From the NCBI GenBank assembly GCA_024655905.1, contig JANLFP010000009.1:1-64000 (forward strand): a stretch of 64,000 nt of DNA, given 5' to 3'. The notes beneath the pieces are model-generated. The model was not told where the DNA came from, made no database searches, and worked only from the letters and a program-made list of their open reading frames with translations. This document shows, piece by piece, positions 8,385 through 17,247 of this stretch (positions are counted from its first letter, which is position 1; each line of letters opens with the position of its first letter). A program made the translations under genes and the position numbers. The DNA comes from Tepidanaerobacteraceae bacterium (GTDB lineage Bacteria; Bacillota; Thermosediminibacteria; Thermosediminibacterales; Tepidanaerobacteraceae).

Positions 8385-10027
8385 CGGCACAAAGCGATTT
8401 ACAACCGCAAGAAAAGCAAATTATCATCATCCCCGCCAATCCACTCGTAGCCCAAAACAGGACCTTCCCCCGGCAGCTTCGCGCCGCCGCATACTGCAGG
8501 GTCTCCACCGACCAGGAGGAACAGCTCACCAGCTACGAGGCGCAGGTGGCTTACTATACCGACAAGATCATGAGCAACCCCGAATGGACGCTGGCAGGCA
8601 TATTCGCAGACGAAGGCATCACGGGGACGTCGGTAAAAAAGCGCACCAACTTTCTGAGAATGATCCGTCTGTGCAGGAAGGGCAAGATTGATATCATACT
8701 GACCAAGTCTATCAGCCGGTTTGCGAGAAACACGGTAGACTGCCTGAACTACATCCGGGAACTCAAGGAGCTGGGGATAGCGGTCATTTTTGAAAACGAA
8801 AACATCAACACCATGAAAGCGGACACCGAAATTATTATCACCATGCTGGCAGGCTTCGCCCAGGCGCAGAGCGAGTCAATCAGCCAGAACGTCCGCTGGG
8901 GCAAACGCCAGGCCTTTAAAAGCGGAAAGGTATCCTTCCAGTATTCAAGAATCTACGGATACGAACGGGGCGAGAATGATAAGCCCAGGGTGGTCCCCGA
9001 ACAGGCGGCTGTAGTGCGGCGGATATTTCAAAGCTATCTTGCCGGAAGCAGCGTGCCTGATATCAAGCGGATGCTGGAAGCGGAAGGCATCGCTGCGGCT
9101 GGAGGAAAGCCCCAATGGTCCGTCGGCGCCCTGCAGTATATGCTCCGGAACGAGAAATACTGCGGCGACGCCCTCCTGCAAAAGACCTTCGTGGAAAACT
9201 GCATCAGCAAGAAAACAAGGAAAAATAACGGCGAGCTACCCAAATACCTGGTTCAAAACCACCATGAGGCGATCATCGACCGTACGCTTTTTGAGAAAGT
9301 GCAAGCGGAAATCGCCCGCCGTGCCGGAAAGCGGAAGGTATCCGACAAGACCAGCAAAACCGGACAATCCAAATACAGCGGAAGGTACGCCCTGACCGAG
9401 CTTCTTATCTGCGGCAACTGCGGTACTCCCTACAAGCGGGTGACCTGGTCAAAGCGGGGCAAGAAAAAGATCGTGTGGCGGTGCATCAGCCGGTTGGACT
9501 ACGGCACGAAATACTGCAAAAGCTCCCCCACCGTTGATGAAGAAAGGCTTCAGGCAGCGGTGCTGAAAGCCATCAACGCCATGATGAGCAATCGGGAACG
9601 GCTCATCGGTATCCTTAAAACCAATCTGAAAATCACGCTTTCTGAAAAAAGCAGCGGCGCGACCAATCCATACGCAATCGAAAACCGCATCCGCGAGCTG
9701 CAGGACAGCATGATGGAGCTGGTGGCGGTCGCGGCAAAGGCGGGAAACGCCGAAAGCTACGAGGACAAGTTCAGAGAAATTTCGGAGGAAATCAAATCCC
9801 TGCAGAAAACACTGGAGCAATACCAGGCGGAGCAAAACGGTCCGGATAAACTCGCCAGGCAGATGGACGACATCTGCAAGGCGCTGGAAGACGCCCCCTT
9901 TGAAATAACGGAATACAGCAACAACATCGTGCGGCAATTTATCGACACCATCAAGGTGGTGAATGAAGATAAGCTGCTCTTTATTTTCAAAGGCGGCATT
10001 ACGATGGAACAACCGCTCACGATATAG
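8378..10027 (+). CDS. Large serine recombinase (integrase), full length
   Basis: A 549-residue paralogue of the 5894 product, starting inside the stop of the upstream gene. The catalytic domain has YCRVSTDQEE with predicted nucleophile Ser43 and SRFARNT arginines. PF07508 recombinase domain follows, then a zinc ribbon (ICGNCGTPYK, then WRCIS and YCKSS) and a C-terminal coiled coil. Tandem full recombinases in one operon suggest that two enzymes act together, as CcrA/CcrB do on staphylococcal cassettes; that parallel is from established knowledge, not shown here. Confidence 0.95.
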   Translation: MLTAQSDLQPQEKQIIIIPANPLVAQNRTFPRQLRAAAYCRVSTDQEEQLTSYEAQVAYYTDKIMSNPEWTLAGIFADEGITGTSVKKRTNFLRMIRLCRKGKIDIILTKSISRFARNTVDCLNYIRELKELGIAVIFENENINTMKADTEIIITMLAGFAQAQSESISQNVRWGKRQAFKSGKVSFQYSRIYGYERGENDKPRVVPEQAAVVRRIFQSYLAGSSVPDIKRMLEAEGIAAAGGKPQWSVGALQYMLRNEKYCGDALLQKTFVENCISKKTRKNNGELPKYLVQNHHEAIIDRTLFEKVQAEIARRAGKRKVSDKTSKTGQSKYSGRYALTELLICGNCGTPYKRVTWSKRGKKKIVWRCISRLDYGTKYCKSSPTVDEERLQAAVLKAINAMMSNRERLIGILKTNLKITLSEKSSGATNPYAIENRIRELQDSMMELVAVAAKAGNAESYEDKFREISEEIKSLQKTLEQYQAEQNGPDKLARQMDDICKALEDAPFEITEYSNNIVRQFIDTIKVVNEDKLLFIFKGGITMEQPLTI

Positions 10028-10119
10028 GATATCCCGATGTATAGCAAATAATAAAACCATTTAGCGGAGCAAAGCAGCTCCGCTATTTATATAGAACCTT
10101 GAAAAACGGAGGTATCAGC

Positions 10120-10833
10120 ATGAATATGGACCACAGACGCATACAACGAATCAAAGACCAATACCCTCCCGGTACCCGCATCGAACTTGTTTCCATGAGC
10201 GGCGAAGCAGATATGCCCCGCGGGTTACAGGGTACGGTGGATTGTGTGGATGATATCGGCCAGCTCCAAATGACTTGGGATAATGGCAGAAGTCTTGCCC
10301 TAGTTCCCGGCGAGGACAGCTTCCGTGTGATCACGCAGCCGGATCAAGGCATAAAAATGAAATATGAGCTGTGTGCCGCCGACAAAAATGAGGCGGCTCT
10401 TTTCTTTTCAAGCAACAGCGATGACGATATACAGCGCGGATGCATCGGGCATTTCCGATGTGACTTTGGGCATAAGGGTAAAGAGTTCTGGCATACATGG
10501 TTTGACCATCTTGCAGAGCTTATAACTCCGGCATTCAAAGAAGACTTCCAGACAGTAATAGATGAACTCCGCAGATGCGGCCCGCTTGAAAATTTGAATG
10601 CGATGGCAAAGTGGTGCCATGACCATGAGGACGCCAGATTCACAGACCAATACTGCAGCAATTCCTATGGCTTCAAGCTGGAAACCGAAGCCTACAGCTA
10701 TTACATCCGCTGTTTTCCCCAGCAGGGCAATTATAACGCCTACATCTACTGCTACGACCGCCAGCAGATCGCAGAGAGCATGAAACAAACAGAACAGGAG
10801 CAAGGAGGAATGCAGCTTGAACAAGGAATGTAA
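10120..10833 (+). CDS. DUF4314-domain protein
   Basis: Start ATG 10120 follows GGAGG at about 10108. The N-terminal 70 residues match the DUF4314 pattern (YPPGTRIELVSMSG, then GTVDCVDDIGQLQMTWDNGR), a small beta domain common on Firmicute mobile elements. The C-terminal 160 residues are acidic, with several Trp/Tyr/Cys, and not recognised. It lies 92 bp after the last recombinase. Known only as a mobile-element passenger; no reaction can be assigned. Confidence 0.8.
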   Translation: MNMDHRRIQRIKDQYPPGTRIELVSMSGEADMPRGLQGTVDCVDDIGQLQMTWDNGRSLALVPGEDSFRVITQPDQGIKMKYELCAADKNEAALFFSSNSDDDIQRGCIGHFRCDFGHKGKEFWHTWFDHLAELITPAFKEDFQTVIDELRRCGPLENLNAMAKWCHDHEDARFTDQYCSNSYGFKLETEAYSYYIRCFPQQGNYNAYIYCYDRQQIAESMKQTEQEQGGMQLEQGM

Positions 10834-10911
10834 AATTGAAATGCATAATATACGCTTTCCTGTTGGTTTAAGCTGGGCAGCTTGCAATGCGTATCTGGAG
10901 GTACAACAGCC

Positions 10912-11277
10912 TTGGAGCAGTTGTTTGAACACAATTATCCACTCCTCCGAAGTTATGTTTTTTACATCAGCTGTCGGTCATTTTTGACAAAGGAAGATAA
11001 GGAGGATGTCATTCAAAACGCAGCACTGAAGTCCATACAGTACATTGCCTCATATAACAGCAACTACCGGTTCTGGGCATGGCTAAAGGAGATTGCGTAT
11101 CATGAATTTTGCCGTGTAATCAAAAATATTAAGCGCTATTCTTGCGAAATATTAGTTGACGATTTTGAACAGAAACAATATACAAACCGCGACGAATTTG
11201 CTGAATGGGAAAGTAATCAGATTGTAAGCTTTTTATTAAGTATAGTTGCCAAAGGCAAAAGACAAATCATTTTTTGA
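10912..11277 (+). CDS. ECF-like sigma factor fragment, region 2 only
   Basis: Best start TTG 10912, ten bp after GGAGG (10897-10901). The product has a clear sigma-70 region 2 pattern (LLRSYVFYIS, KEDKEDVIQNAALKSIQYIA, FWAWLKEIAYHEFCRVIKN). It then breaks off at GKRQIIF where a region 4 HTH should begin. No region 4 was seen downstream, so this is probably a C-terminally truncated sigma factor, or a region-2-only protein. It lies where base composition changes from G+C-rich to A+T-rich and may mark an old junction. Confidence 0.65.
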   Translation: MEQLFEHNYPLLRSYVFYISCRSFLTKEDKEDVIQNAALKSIQYIASYNSNYRFWAWLKEIAYHEFCRVIKNIKRYSCEILVDDFEQKQYTNRDEFAEWESNQIVSFLLSIVAKGKRQIIF

Positions 11278-11351
11278 TATATTCATTGTATTATTCGCGT
11301 TATCGATATATAATTATAATATGTAATATTTTCCTGTGAAGGATTGTTGTT

Positions 11352-11543
11352 ATGGACTATATGACCGCAAGAGAAGCATCTGAAAAATGGGGCATCACGC
11401 AGCGTAGAGCGCAAGTTTTATGCGCTCAAGGAAAGATCCCTGGCGCTGTTCGATTTGGGAACAATTGGGCAATTCCGAAGGATGCTGTGAAACCGAAGGA
11501 TGGTAGATGTAAGAAACATGCTAAACCGAAAGAGTTGTTCTGA
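11352..11543 (+). CDS. Small helix-turn-helix protein (excisionase/MerR-like)
   Basis: 63 residues starting ATG 11352 after GAAGGATTG. MTAREASEKWGITQRRAQVL is a winged-HTH start typical of excisionase/MerR-type DNA-binding proteins, and IPGAVRFGNNWAIPKDAV matches the wing. Its size and position next to recombinases and the defence operon fit either a recombination directionality factor or a local repressor; sequence alone does not decide. Confidence 0.75.
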   Translation: MDYMTAREASEKWGITQRRAQVLCAQGKIPGAVRFGNNWAIPKDAVKPKDGRCKKHAKPKELF

Positions 11544-11823
11544 ACAACAGAAAGAATTCGAGCAAGTTCGTATAATGCGAATAATGGGAAGTTCGGGATG
11601 CTTGCAGTTATAGCAATAAGGGTTCATACGCTTTGTGCTGAAGGGCAAATCGAAGGGGCTTCCCGTTTCGGCATTGCATTTGCAATTCATAACATACTGA
11701 AAACCGAAAAATGCACAGATTAAGAGCGTCAAATATGTTATGAAAACAAAGTATGGCGGGTTATTGTAACTTTTGTATGGGTATATGAATCGGGTAATAA
11801 ATGAATTGGGAGGGTAATATCAT
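11544..11823. other. 280-bp intergenic region upstream of the Qat operon
   Basis: No ORF of note. A ribosome site GGGAGGG lies just before the ATG at 11824. A promoter for the operon must lie here or upstream, but I saw no close match to a sigma-A promoter. An element with TTATTG and TATGAA at about 17 bp spacing near 11760-11790 is a weak candidate. Confidence 0.35.
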
Positions 11824-13743
11824 ATGATCTTATCTGATAATGAAACCTGTATTGATATGATAAATAGTAAGCCTATTGCAAAGTCAATAGTGAAACTTAT
11901 AGTTGATAACAAGGATGAACCGATCACTATAGGAGTCCACGGTGATTGGGGTGCTGGAAAATCTAGCGTTTTGGAAATGATTAAAGAAGAATTGGCCTCC
12001 CAAGAATCAATTGCATGTATAAAGTTTAATGGATGGAAATATCAAGGGTTTGAAGACGCTAAAATAGCTTTAATGGAAAGCGTTGTAACTACATTGATAG
12101 AAGAGCGCTCATTAAAGGAAAAAGCTAAAGATATAATAGAAAAAATTAAGAAGAATATTGATTGGTTGAAAGTTGCGAAAGGTGCCGGTAGCATAGCGGT
12201 CACAGCTCTAACTGGTGTTCCTCCTGTGACATTAATCACTGATGCTATAACTGCGCTAAAAGACGGTGTTAAAGATCCTGAAAAAGTTTCTGGCATCATT
12301 GAAAAGTTAGGAAAGTTCTCTAATGATTCCAAACTGTTTTCTAAAGAATCAACATCTATTGCTTTCCAAGAGTTTCAAAAATCATTTGATGATTTAATGA
12401 AAAAAGCAGGTATCAGTAAACTGGTAGTTTTAATAGATGATCTTGACCGGTGCTTACCCGAAGTTGCAATTGAGACACTTGAGGCTGTTCGTCTATTTAT
12501 GTTCTCTAAATCCACGGCATTTGTTATTGCTGCTGATGAGGCAATGATAGAGTATGCAGTAAAAAAGCATTTCCCCGATTTACCCGAAAACGAGATATCA
12601 AAAGAGTTTTCTAGAAGATATCTTGAAAAACTTGTGCAAGTTCCATTTAAAATTCCTGCACTTGGTGAAGTTGAGGCCAAGACATATATAACATTGTTAA
12701 TGATAAGTTCTTCTTTAGACGCAGCAGATAGCGAAAGTATAACACGCTTAATAGGACATGCACTAGAAAAGATAAAGAGGCCATGGATTGGAGAAGGTAT
12801 AACAGTATCAGAAATCCAGAGCATATTAGGGGACGACAAGTATCAATCAGTAGCAGAACAGATTAGAATTTCGAATCAAATATCAAGTATTCTTTCAAAA
12901 CGTTCATCAGGTAATCCAAGGCAGATTAAAAGGTTTATAAATACACTCCTGCTCAGGTATGATATAGCTCACGCTCGAGGATATGGTGAAGATATCAAAT
13001 TATCTTGCTTAGCAAAATTGATGCTTCTGGAACGTTTTATTCCGAATGTCTATGAGAGTATTGCTTCTAATCTCTCACCAGATGGTACTAGTCCTTTTAT
13101 AGCATATTTAGAAAGCAAGAAGGAGTCTGGACAAGAAATACCTGAAGACAAAAAAACTGAAGGGCTTGATGCTAAAGCTCCAAACATATCTGCTATTGAA
13201 AGCCAACTCAAGGAGTGGGAAAATAATGAAGAATTATTGGAATGGTTAAAGATTGAGCCTCTTATTGGGGAAGAGGATCTTCGCCCCTATTATTTTGCAA
13301 GTAAAGAACGCAAAGACTTCTTCCTTACACAAGTACAATCAGAACAAATACGCGAATTGGTTCAAAAATTGATGGGAAGCAGAATGTTGATCGCGTCGTT
13401 AACAAAAGAAATTAGTGCACTGAGTCAATCGAATGCAGAAATGATATTTGATCTCATTTGTAGTAAAGTGCAGGAAAATACTGACTATTCCAATATTCCA
13501 CAAGGTATTGATGGGATTAGGGCACTAGTTGAGCTTCATCCAAAATTGCAACAAAAACTTATTGAATTCATAAAGACGTTCCCAGTAGCTACAGTTGGAG
13601 CGTGGATTTGTTCTGGTTGGGAAAAGAGTATTACAGATGATAATTATAAGAGGCAGCTTAGTGAATATATACAAGAGATAGCGAAAAACGGGAATACAAC
13701 CGTAAAAATGATAGCTCAAGCTGTCCAAAAGAAATATAAATAA
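11824..13743 (+). CDS. qatA: QatA: KAP-family P-loop ATPase of a Qat anti-phage system
   Basis: 639 residues. The Walker A motif GDWGAGKSS lies at residues 40-48, followed by the KAP-type FNGWKYQGFEDAK, a hydrophobic inserted segment (about 120-145), and Walker B LVVLIDDLDRCLPE at 200-213. A SGNPRQIKRF motif (about 360) is typical of KAP ATPases. KAP ATPases include phage-exclusion proteins and are the ATPase component of QatABCD. The next three genes follow in exact qatB-C-D order with almost no spacing. The gene is A+T-rich compared with the recombinase genes, consistent with separate acquisition. Confidence 0.93.
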   Translation: MILSDNETCIDMINSKPIAKSIVKLIVDNKDEPITIGVHGDWGAGKSSVLEMIKEELASQESIACIKFNGWKYQGFEDAKIALMESVVTTLIEERSLKEKAKDIIEKIKKNIDWLKVAKGAGSIAVTALTGVPPVTLITDAITALKDGVKDPEKVSGIIEKLGKFSNDSKLFSKESTSIAFQEFQKSFDDLMKKAGISKLVVLIDDLDRCLPEVAIETLEAVRLFMFSKSTAFVIAADEAMIEYAVKKHFPDLPENEISKEFSRRYLEKLVQVPFKIPALGEVEAKTYITLLMISSSLDAADSESITRLIGHALEKIKRPWIGEGITVSEIQSILGDDKYQSVAEQIRISNQISSILSKRSSGNPRQIKRFINTLLLRYDIAHARGYGEDIKLSCLAKLMLLERFIPNVYESIASNLSPDGTSPFIAYLESKKESGQEIPEDKKTEGLDAKAPNISAIESQLKEWENNEELLEWLKIEPLIGEEDLRPYYFASKERKDFFLTQVQSEQIRELVQKLMGSRMLIASLTKEISALSQSNAEMIFDLICSKVQENTDYSNIPQGIDGIRALVELHPKLQQKLIEFIKTFPVATVGAWICSGWEKSITDDNYKRQLSEYIQEIAKNGNTTVKMIAQAVQKKYK

Positions 13744-13763
13744 TTTGTAACGGAGGTATTGGT

Positions 13764-14570
13764 ATGGGCACATCCAATAGCAACTCTGGACAAAAAGGTA
13801 ATACTCCTTTAGTTCCCTCATGGGTAGATGATGGGCCCGGTGATAATCCTGGAGATGACAAGCCGCTTCCTCCACCCGGTGATAGGGATCGTTTTAGATA
13901 TCCGAGAAAAGAATTTACAGACTACATAAAATCATCAGGCAGAAATAGTGGCAGCCTTCATCGAGCAGCCTCTAACTATGTTCGGCATTCTTTAGGAGGT
14001 GCGTCCAACGCTTCTCAAAGACTTGGTGCTGCAAAAAGTAGTAGTACCAGATTAATAAGTGTTTTAGGAAGCATTTCGGCTAACGGTCTAAATGCAACTT
14101 TAGAGCGGCATGGTTTTAAAAACCTAATAGGAAAGCCGATCGATCAGATTTTTCTGGGTCTTGTTGATTACATTTGCCCTGATGGTGGACGGACTGATGA
14201 AGGAATAGCAAGGAATGCATTTATTGATTTGTTACCATTAATCAAAGAGATGGGTATTGAAGAAAATAGCGGAATAAATGAAACGCAGCTTCGAGCAATA
14301 ATGGAAGTTTATTTTTCCAATGTTATCATGCAGAGGTTAATTAACGATATAGGGAAAAATACTTTTCGTCTGCCTGATGATATTGATGAAATTAATTTTA
14401 TTGAGAGTCAATTAAGCGAGTTTATAAAAGGAACCGTTAGTGATGCTATTACGGGACTTGGTATTGATTTTCAAGAAATAAGCGATGAACGTGCGAGAGA
14501 AGTTGTTGATGGAGTTTATTTGACGGCCTATACGATTTTGGAAAATCTTGCTGAGGAGGGTGAAGAGTAA
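13764..14570 (+). CDS. qatB: QatB: Qat anti-phage system protein of unknown function
   Basis: 268 residues, ATG 13764 after GGAGG. The N-terminal 50 residues are Pro/Gly/Asp-rich and probably disordered. The rest is helical, with a Ser/Ala/Gly-rich segment (about 75-110) and an acidic C-terminus. It matches QatB in size, disordered start and position between the KAP ATPase and QueC-like genes. The biochemical role of QatB is not established; assignment rests mainly on synteny. Confidence 0.85.
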   Translation: MGTSNSNSGQKGNTPLVPSWVDDGPGDNPGDDKPLPPPGDRDRFRYPRKEFTDYIKSSGRNSGSLHRAASNYVRHSLGGASNASQRLGAAKSSSTRLISVLGSISANGLNATLERHGFKNLIGKPIDQIFLGLVDYICPDGGRTDEGIARNAFIDLLPLIKEMGIEENSGINETQLRAIMEVYFSNVIMQRLINDIGKNTFRLPDDIDEINFIESQLSEFIKGTVSDAITGLGIDFQEISDERAREVVDGVYLTAYTILENLAEEGEE

Positions 14571-15932
14571 ATGAGAAGGTATACATTCTATGGCTTTTAT
14601 AATTACGATGAATCACTTTTTAAAGATTATTCAAAATCTGGCAGAGAAATAATTTGTGTTCCTTTTCTCGATAAGACGACTTATTTAAGATATGGGATTC
14701 AAAAAACTTTTAAGTATTTACTTAAGTTAAATGTTGTTCCATCGGAGTTGGGCTTTGACATCTTAACATTAGCTACATTAGTATACTTAGCCGATACACG
14801 TGTATCACGTGATATTGACTCTCAGGACTCATGGACAAGAGAGTTTTCTTTAGTTGTGCCTGTATCAAATCCTGATGTCTGGATACCCACAAAAGATCAT
14901 TTTGAAAAAATGTTAAGGTTCCTTACTGGGGATATATGGGATATAAATTATTGTAGTAGGAATTTTAATGTTAACGAAATAACCCCGAAGGTCAAAATAA
15001 TATCGTTATATGATTATGATACCGTTTCGCTATTTTCTGGCGGAATGGATAGTTTGATATTTGCGATTAACTCTTTGGAAGAGAAGAAAACTCCTTTATT
15101 TATTAGCCATGCAGGTGATGGATATACTAAAAATTATCAGAAAGAAATAATAAATACTTTGAGTAATAACTATGCGGATATTTCGTTTTCTCAACTAAAT
15201 TTATGGATGTCTTTTAATAAACATATTGTAAGTCAAAGCTGTAAAGAAAACACTACCAGAAGCAGATCGTTTTTATATATATCTTTAGCGTTATTTGCAT
15301 TATCCGGACTTCCAAAAGTAGATATATTGGATGTACCAGAAAATGGTCTTATTGCAATAAATGTCCCCTTGGATGATTTAAGAGTTGGATCTCATAGTAC
15401 AAGAACAACACATCCGTATTACTTCAAACTATGGAATGAGATTTTAGGCATAGTTAACCTTGGAAAATCCATAAGAAATCCATATTGGAATAAGACAAAA
15501 GGTGAAATGGCACGTGATTGTCTAAATAAGGAATTATTACTTGATTTACTGCCTATATCAATGTCGTGTTCGGCTCCAACAAAATATAGATATCGTGGTA
15601 GCACTCATATGCATTGTGGGCATTGTGTGCCATGTATAATTCGGAGAGCAGCTATAAACTTTGCGTTTGGTCAGGAAAACGATAAAACACAATATTACAT
15701 TGAAGATTTAGATATACTCAAACAATTGCATAATACCGAAACAGGGGCGCAGCTGCGATCTTTTGAGGTTGCAATACAAAAGCTTACTAAGAAGCCATCT
15801 ATATCAGAATTTTTAATACATAAATCTGGGCCGTTAGATCATGAACCTGAATATTTGCATGAATTGTGCGATGTGTATACGAGAGGACTTTTTGAAGTTG
15901 CGTCTCTACTAAACCTTAACAAAAAGGATTGA
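14571..15932 (+). CDS. qatC: QatC: QueC-like PP-loop protein of the Qat system
   Basis: 453 residues; the ATG follows the qatB stop without a gap. The PP-loop SGGMDS lies at residues 156-161. A zinc-site cluster (HCGHCVPC, Cys349/352/355) lies near 350, as in QueC 7-cyano-7-deazaguanine synthases. The protein is about twice the length of QueC, with a large extra N-terminal region of about 145 residues, as in defence-associated QueC homologues. No queC/D/E/F pathway genes are nearby, so a defence role fits better than queuosine synthesis. It likely modifies a base or protein using ATP; the substrate is unknown. Confidence 0.92.
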   Translation: MRRYTFYGFYNYDESLFKDYSKSGREIICVPFLDKTTYLRYGIQKTFKYLLKLNVVPSELGFDILTLATLVYLADTRVSRDIDSQDSWTREFSLVVPVSNPDVWIPTKDHFEKMLRFLTGDIWDINYCSRNFNVNEITPKVKIISLYDYDTVSLFSGGMDSLIFAINSLEEKKTPLFISHAGDGYTKNYQKEIINTLSNNYADISFSQLNLWMSFNKHIVSQSCKENTTRSRSFLYISLALFALSGLPKVDILDVPENGLIAINVPLDDLRVGSHSTRTTHPYYFKLWNEILGIVNLGKSIRNPYWNKTKGEMARDCLNKELLLDLLPISMSCSAPTKYRYRGSTHMHCGHCVPCIIRRAAINFAFGQENDKTQYYIEDLDILKQLHNTETGAQLRSFEVAIQKLTKKPSISEFLIHKSGPLDHEPEYLHELCDVYTRGLFEVASLLNLNKKD

Positions 15933-15937
15933 ATGCT

Positions 15938-16672
15938 TTGCGATACATAGACTCTCATTGTCATCTGGATTTGTTCGATAATATGAATAAATTCTTAGAT
16001 GACACAAAAAACTATAAAAATTCTATAATAACAATGACGACTACGCCCCGAGCATATCAAAAAAATCGGGAGCTATGTAGCAGATACTCTCATGTATTTG
16101 TGGCGCTTGGCCTTCATCCTCAATTAATTGCAGAAAGAGAAAAGGAATTAGATATACTCTTTAAATACATTGAGGAGGCAAAATTTATTGGCGAGATTGG
16201 GATTGATCAAGGACCACGCTATTATAAAACAATAGATGCTCAAATAAGGATATTTAATGATATAATTGATAAATGTGATTGGTATGGAAATAAAATTATA
16301 TCAATCCATAGTTTGCGTTCCGCAGATATCATTTTAGAAATACTCAGAAGTAATGTACGTAATAAAAGCAATAAATTTATTATGCATTGGTTCACGGGGG
16401 ACATTAAGACATTACAGGATGCCATTAAGCTCGGTTGCTTTTTTTCGATAAACAGTCAAATGATTAATTCTGATCGAGGTAAAAAAATTGTTTCTATACT
16501 CCCAAAAGAAAAAATTCTTGTGGAATCAGATGCACCATTTGTAATAAAGTTTGAATCTGGCAAAGAGCATAACCAATATATGAATGAAACTGTTAGACTG
16601 ATAAACGAGATACGGAAAGAAGATATCTCTCAACAAATTAGTTTAAATGGAATAGAACTTTTGTCCCAATAG
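15938..16672 (+). CDS. qatD: QatD: TatD-like metal-dependent nuclease of the Qat system
   Basis: About 244 residues. TTG 15938 is preferred because AAAGGA near 15924 is at proper spacing; TTG 15929 would overlap the qatC stop. The TatD/amidohydrolase metal ligands are all present: HxH at His7/His9 (DSHCHLD), Glu86 (GEIGID), His124 (SIHS), His150 (MHWFTG) and Asp198 (ESDAP). TatD enzymes are DNA exonucleases; QatD is the nuclease partner of the Qat complex. Translationally linked to qatC. It is followed by two terminator-like hairpins. Confidence 0.92.
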   Translation: MRYIDSHCHLDLFDNMNKFLDDTKNYKNSIITMTTTPRAYQKNRELCSRYSHVFVALGLHPQLIAEREKELDILFKYIEEAKFIGEIGIDQGPRYYKTIDAQIRIFNDIIDKCDWYGNKIISIHSLRSADIILEILRSNVRNKSNKFIMHWFTGDIKTLQDAIKLGCFFSINSQMINSDRGKKIVSILPKEKILVESDAPFVIKFESGKEHNQYMNETVRLINEIRKEDISQQISLNGIELLSQ

Positions 16673-16899
16673 TTATTCAAAAAATGGTTAGTCAGGATAA
16701 CCTGAACTGCCGCAATTGATGAAAAAGTAAGGCTGTGCGCAGCAAATACGGCGAGTTTGAAATTAATGGGCATAGGACCATGAGAGCATCTTTAAGCCAA
16801 TATTCAAGTTCCGGTTATCCATACTATGAGTAGTAATTACGGCATCTTTTTTTACCTAACAATACAAATCATAACATCAATATTGATACGATGTTGATC

Positions 16900-16933
16900 C
16901 GCGAAAAATCTAGTATTGCTGGGCTTTTTCGCG
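16900..16933 (+). terminator. Terminator-like hairpin
   Basis: CGCGAAAAA (16900-16908) pairs perfectly with TTTTTCGCG (16925-16933), giving a hairpin that can form on either strand. It probably ends the Qat transcript. Confidence 0.55.
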
Positions 16934-16950
16934 TTATTGGAGTAAAATCG

Positions 16951-16975
16951 AGCCGCCTTGACGGGCGGCTTTCTC
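16951..16975 (+). terminator. Terminator-like hairpin
   Basis: AGCCGCC (16951-16957) pairs perfectly with GGCGGCT (16964-16970), followed by TTCTCGCTTT. A second stop signal before the small ORF at 16997. Confidence 0.55.
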
Positions 16976-16996
16976 GCTTTGAAATAAGGAGACAAT

Positions 16997-17183
16997 ATGA
17001 ATAATCAAAATGATATAGAAATTGACTTTGATAGGAAGCGGCCCAATTTGGCTATCTGGTCAACAAAATTTCTCTTTAGGAGAAATATGTTATATTCCAC
17101 AAAATAAATTAGTACTATCCCGAAAATATAGATATATATTTTCATCATCTGATGGTAATGCGTTTTGCATCATGCATGTTTAA
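16997..17183 (+). pseudogene. Small frameshifted ORF near the right end of the island
   Basis: ATG 16997 follows AAGGAGA and encodes MNNQNDIEIDFDRKRPNLAI, then stops at 17105-17107 in its own frame. In the +1 frame, from an AAAA run near 17060, the sequence continues as FSLGEICYIPQNKLVLSRKY and so on to a TAA at 17181-17183. Removing one A would give a single ORF of about 61 codons. It looks like a decayed small gene; no family recognised. Confidence 0.4.
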
Positions 17184-17247
17184 ATGATATACGGTCCATG
17201 CCTGATTTTTGGATAAAAATTGCACAGTAACAAAATGCAAAGTTTGA

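Larger units (their letters stand above)
16673..16996. other. Non-coding stretch after the Qat operon
   Basis: 324 bp without a convincing gene. It contains a run of T at about 16848, then hairpins at 16900-16933 and 16951-16970 (listed separately). No recognisable att core or tRNA remnant was seen. Confidence 0.5.

Noticed and set aside
14571-15932. QueC of queuosine biosynthesis
   Set aside because: No queD/E/F nearby, the protein is about double the usual length, and the neighbours are QatA, QatB and QatD.
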